Assembly (NCBI RefSeq): GCF_900105185.1
Contig: NZ_FNTJ01000002.1
Location: 1,550,001-1,614,000, forward strand
Reading direction: 5' to 3'
Source of the DNA: Pseudomonas saponiphila
GTDB taxonomy: Bacteria; Pseudomonadota; Gammaproteobacteria; Pseudomonadales; Pseudomonadaceae
Length of the DNA: 64,000 nucleotides
Part shown: positions 63,350 through 64,000 of the stretch, piece after piece
How positions within the stretch are numbered: the first letter of the stretch is position 1
Layout: each line of letters opens with the position of its first letter
The notes under the pieces: generated by a model
Told to the model about the DNA's origin: nothing
Databases searched by the model: none
What the model saw: the letters and a program-made list of their open reading frames with translations, nothing else
Program-made: the position numbers and the translations under genes

Positions 63350-64000
63350 TTAAATAGATGGCTTGCGCCCGCCCGGGGGCTGCTCCCGGGCCACGGTGAG
63401 GAAGGGGTCCACCAGGGCCGGGCGCGCGGTGCCCCGGCGCCAGGCCAGGCCGACATCCAGGGTCTGGTTGAGGTCCGCCAGGGGCCGGGCCTCGATGATG
63501 TCGCCCTCCAGGGACCAGGGGCGGTAGGTCATGTCCGGCTGGATCGACAGGCCCAGCCCGGCGGCCACCAGGCTGCGCACCGCTTCGGTGGAGGCGGTGC
63601 GCAGGCTGATCCGTGGCTGCAGCCCGGCCACGCTCCACAGGCGCTGGGCGTTGCGCTCCATTTCGTCGACGTTGAGCTGGATCAGCGGCTCCCGGGCCAC
63701 GTCCGCCAGGTTGATGCTGTCGTGTTCCAGCAAAGGGTGCTGGGGCGGCAGCCAGAGGCGCTGCGGCGAGTGGGTCAGGACTTCGGTCTGCAGGGCATGG
63801 CGGTCTTCGAGGTTGGACAGGATCAGCACCCCGACGTCGATTTCGCCGCTGACCAGCAGGTGTTCGATATAGGGCCGTTCGTCCTCCATGACGCGTATCT
63901 CTACATTGGGGTAGGCGCGCTGGAAACGGGTCAGCAGGTCGGCCAGGTAATAGCCGGCCACCAGGCTGGTCACCCCCACGGTCAACTGTCCGGCCACCGG
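63350..64000 (-). CDS. LysR-family regulator, substrate-binding part only (continues beyond window)
   Basis: An open frame of 217 codons that runs off the right edge. It matches the C-terminal effector domain of LysR regulators: QLTVGVTSLVAGYYLADLLT at the start of the visible part, DVGVLILSNLED, and AVRSLVAAGLGLSIQPDM. The helix-turn-helix lies outside. It is on the same strand, 107 bp before the aldehyde dehydrogenase-ydcSTUV-patD genes, and probably controls them. Confidence 0.8.
   Translation of the reverse strand, partial: PVAGQLTVGVTSLVAGYYLADLLTRFQRAYPNVEIRVMEDERPYIEHLLVSGEIDVGVLILSNLEDRHALQTEVLTHSPQRLWLPPQHPLLEHDSINLADVAREPLIQLNVDEMERNAQRLWSVAGLQPRISLRTASTEAVRSLVAAGLGLSIQPDMTYRPWSLEGDIIEARPLADLNQTLDVGLAWRRGTARPALVDPFLTVAREQPPGGRKPSI

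Overview
The window looks like chromosome of a Pseudomonas from the fluorescens group (P. protegens/P. chlororaphis-like). The evidence is high GC, the housekeeping order ffh-rpsP-rimM-trmD-rplS with xerD-dsbC-hom-thrC further along, many REP sequences of the TGTAGGAGC...GCGA type, and Pseudomonas-typical small families (DUF3509, DUF6124). This is inferred from gene content; no search was run.

Layout. 1-3.2 kb: amino-sugar catabolism (nagR, nagA and a nagB-II-type SIS deaminase cut by the window edge) with a clear promoter/operator, then a secreted L,D-transpeptidase. 3.2-8.6 kb: two Nudix hydrolases, a gamma-carbonic anhydrase, DUF1289, a VUT-type transporter, purT and an MFS transporter. 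8.9-15.3 kb: CorC/HlyC and CcsA-like membrane proteins divergent from ffh, then the rpsP-rimM-trmD-rplS operon and a thioesterase. 15.3-22 kb: a CPA-type antiporter, xerD, dsbC, hom, thrC.

22.1-30.4 kb is a Roc/Sad-like signalling locus: an unorthodox sensor kinase, a REC-EAL protein and a LuxR-type response regulator. The kinase gene is split in its PAS domain by a complete 2,641-bp IS21-family element (istA, istB) flanked by a 5-bp CCTGG duplication. Removing the element and one duplication copy restores one 1,202-codon frame, so the insertion looks recent. The neighbouring EAL domain has lost several metal-binding and catalytic positions.

33.4-43.6 kb is the most unusual part: six same-strand genes encoding a YjfI-like protein with a ribbon-helix-helix-like N-terminus, PspA/IM30, a YqiJ-like membrane protein, a YqiK flotillin, a 1,714-residue protein with one C-terminal AAA+ module, and a single-HKD phospholipase-D-type protein. 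Twin TTACATGT palindromes precede it, and a strong intrinsic terminator lies inside it before the ATPase gene. It looks like a membrane-stress or membrane-remodelling system whose function is not settled.

43.6-54.3 kb: a membrane-anchored helical-repeat protein, yaeQ, recJ, a structured leader before a DUF6124 gene, an old-yellow-enzyme family oxidoreductase, a 99-bp tandem array of paired REP sequences, opgD, a GNAT protein and a DUF418 membrane protein. 54.5-64 kb: two unassigned genes, then a putrescine/GABA-type operon (ALDH paralogue, ydcS-T-U-V-like ABC importer, patD) preceded by a LysR regulator cut by the window end.
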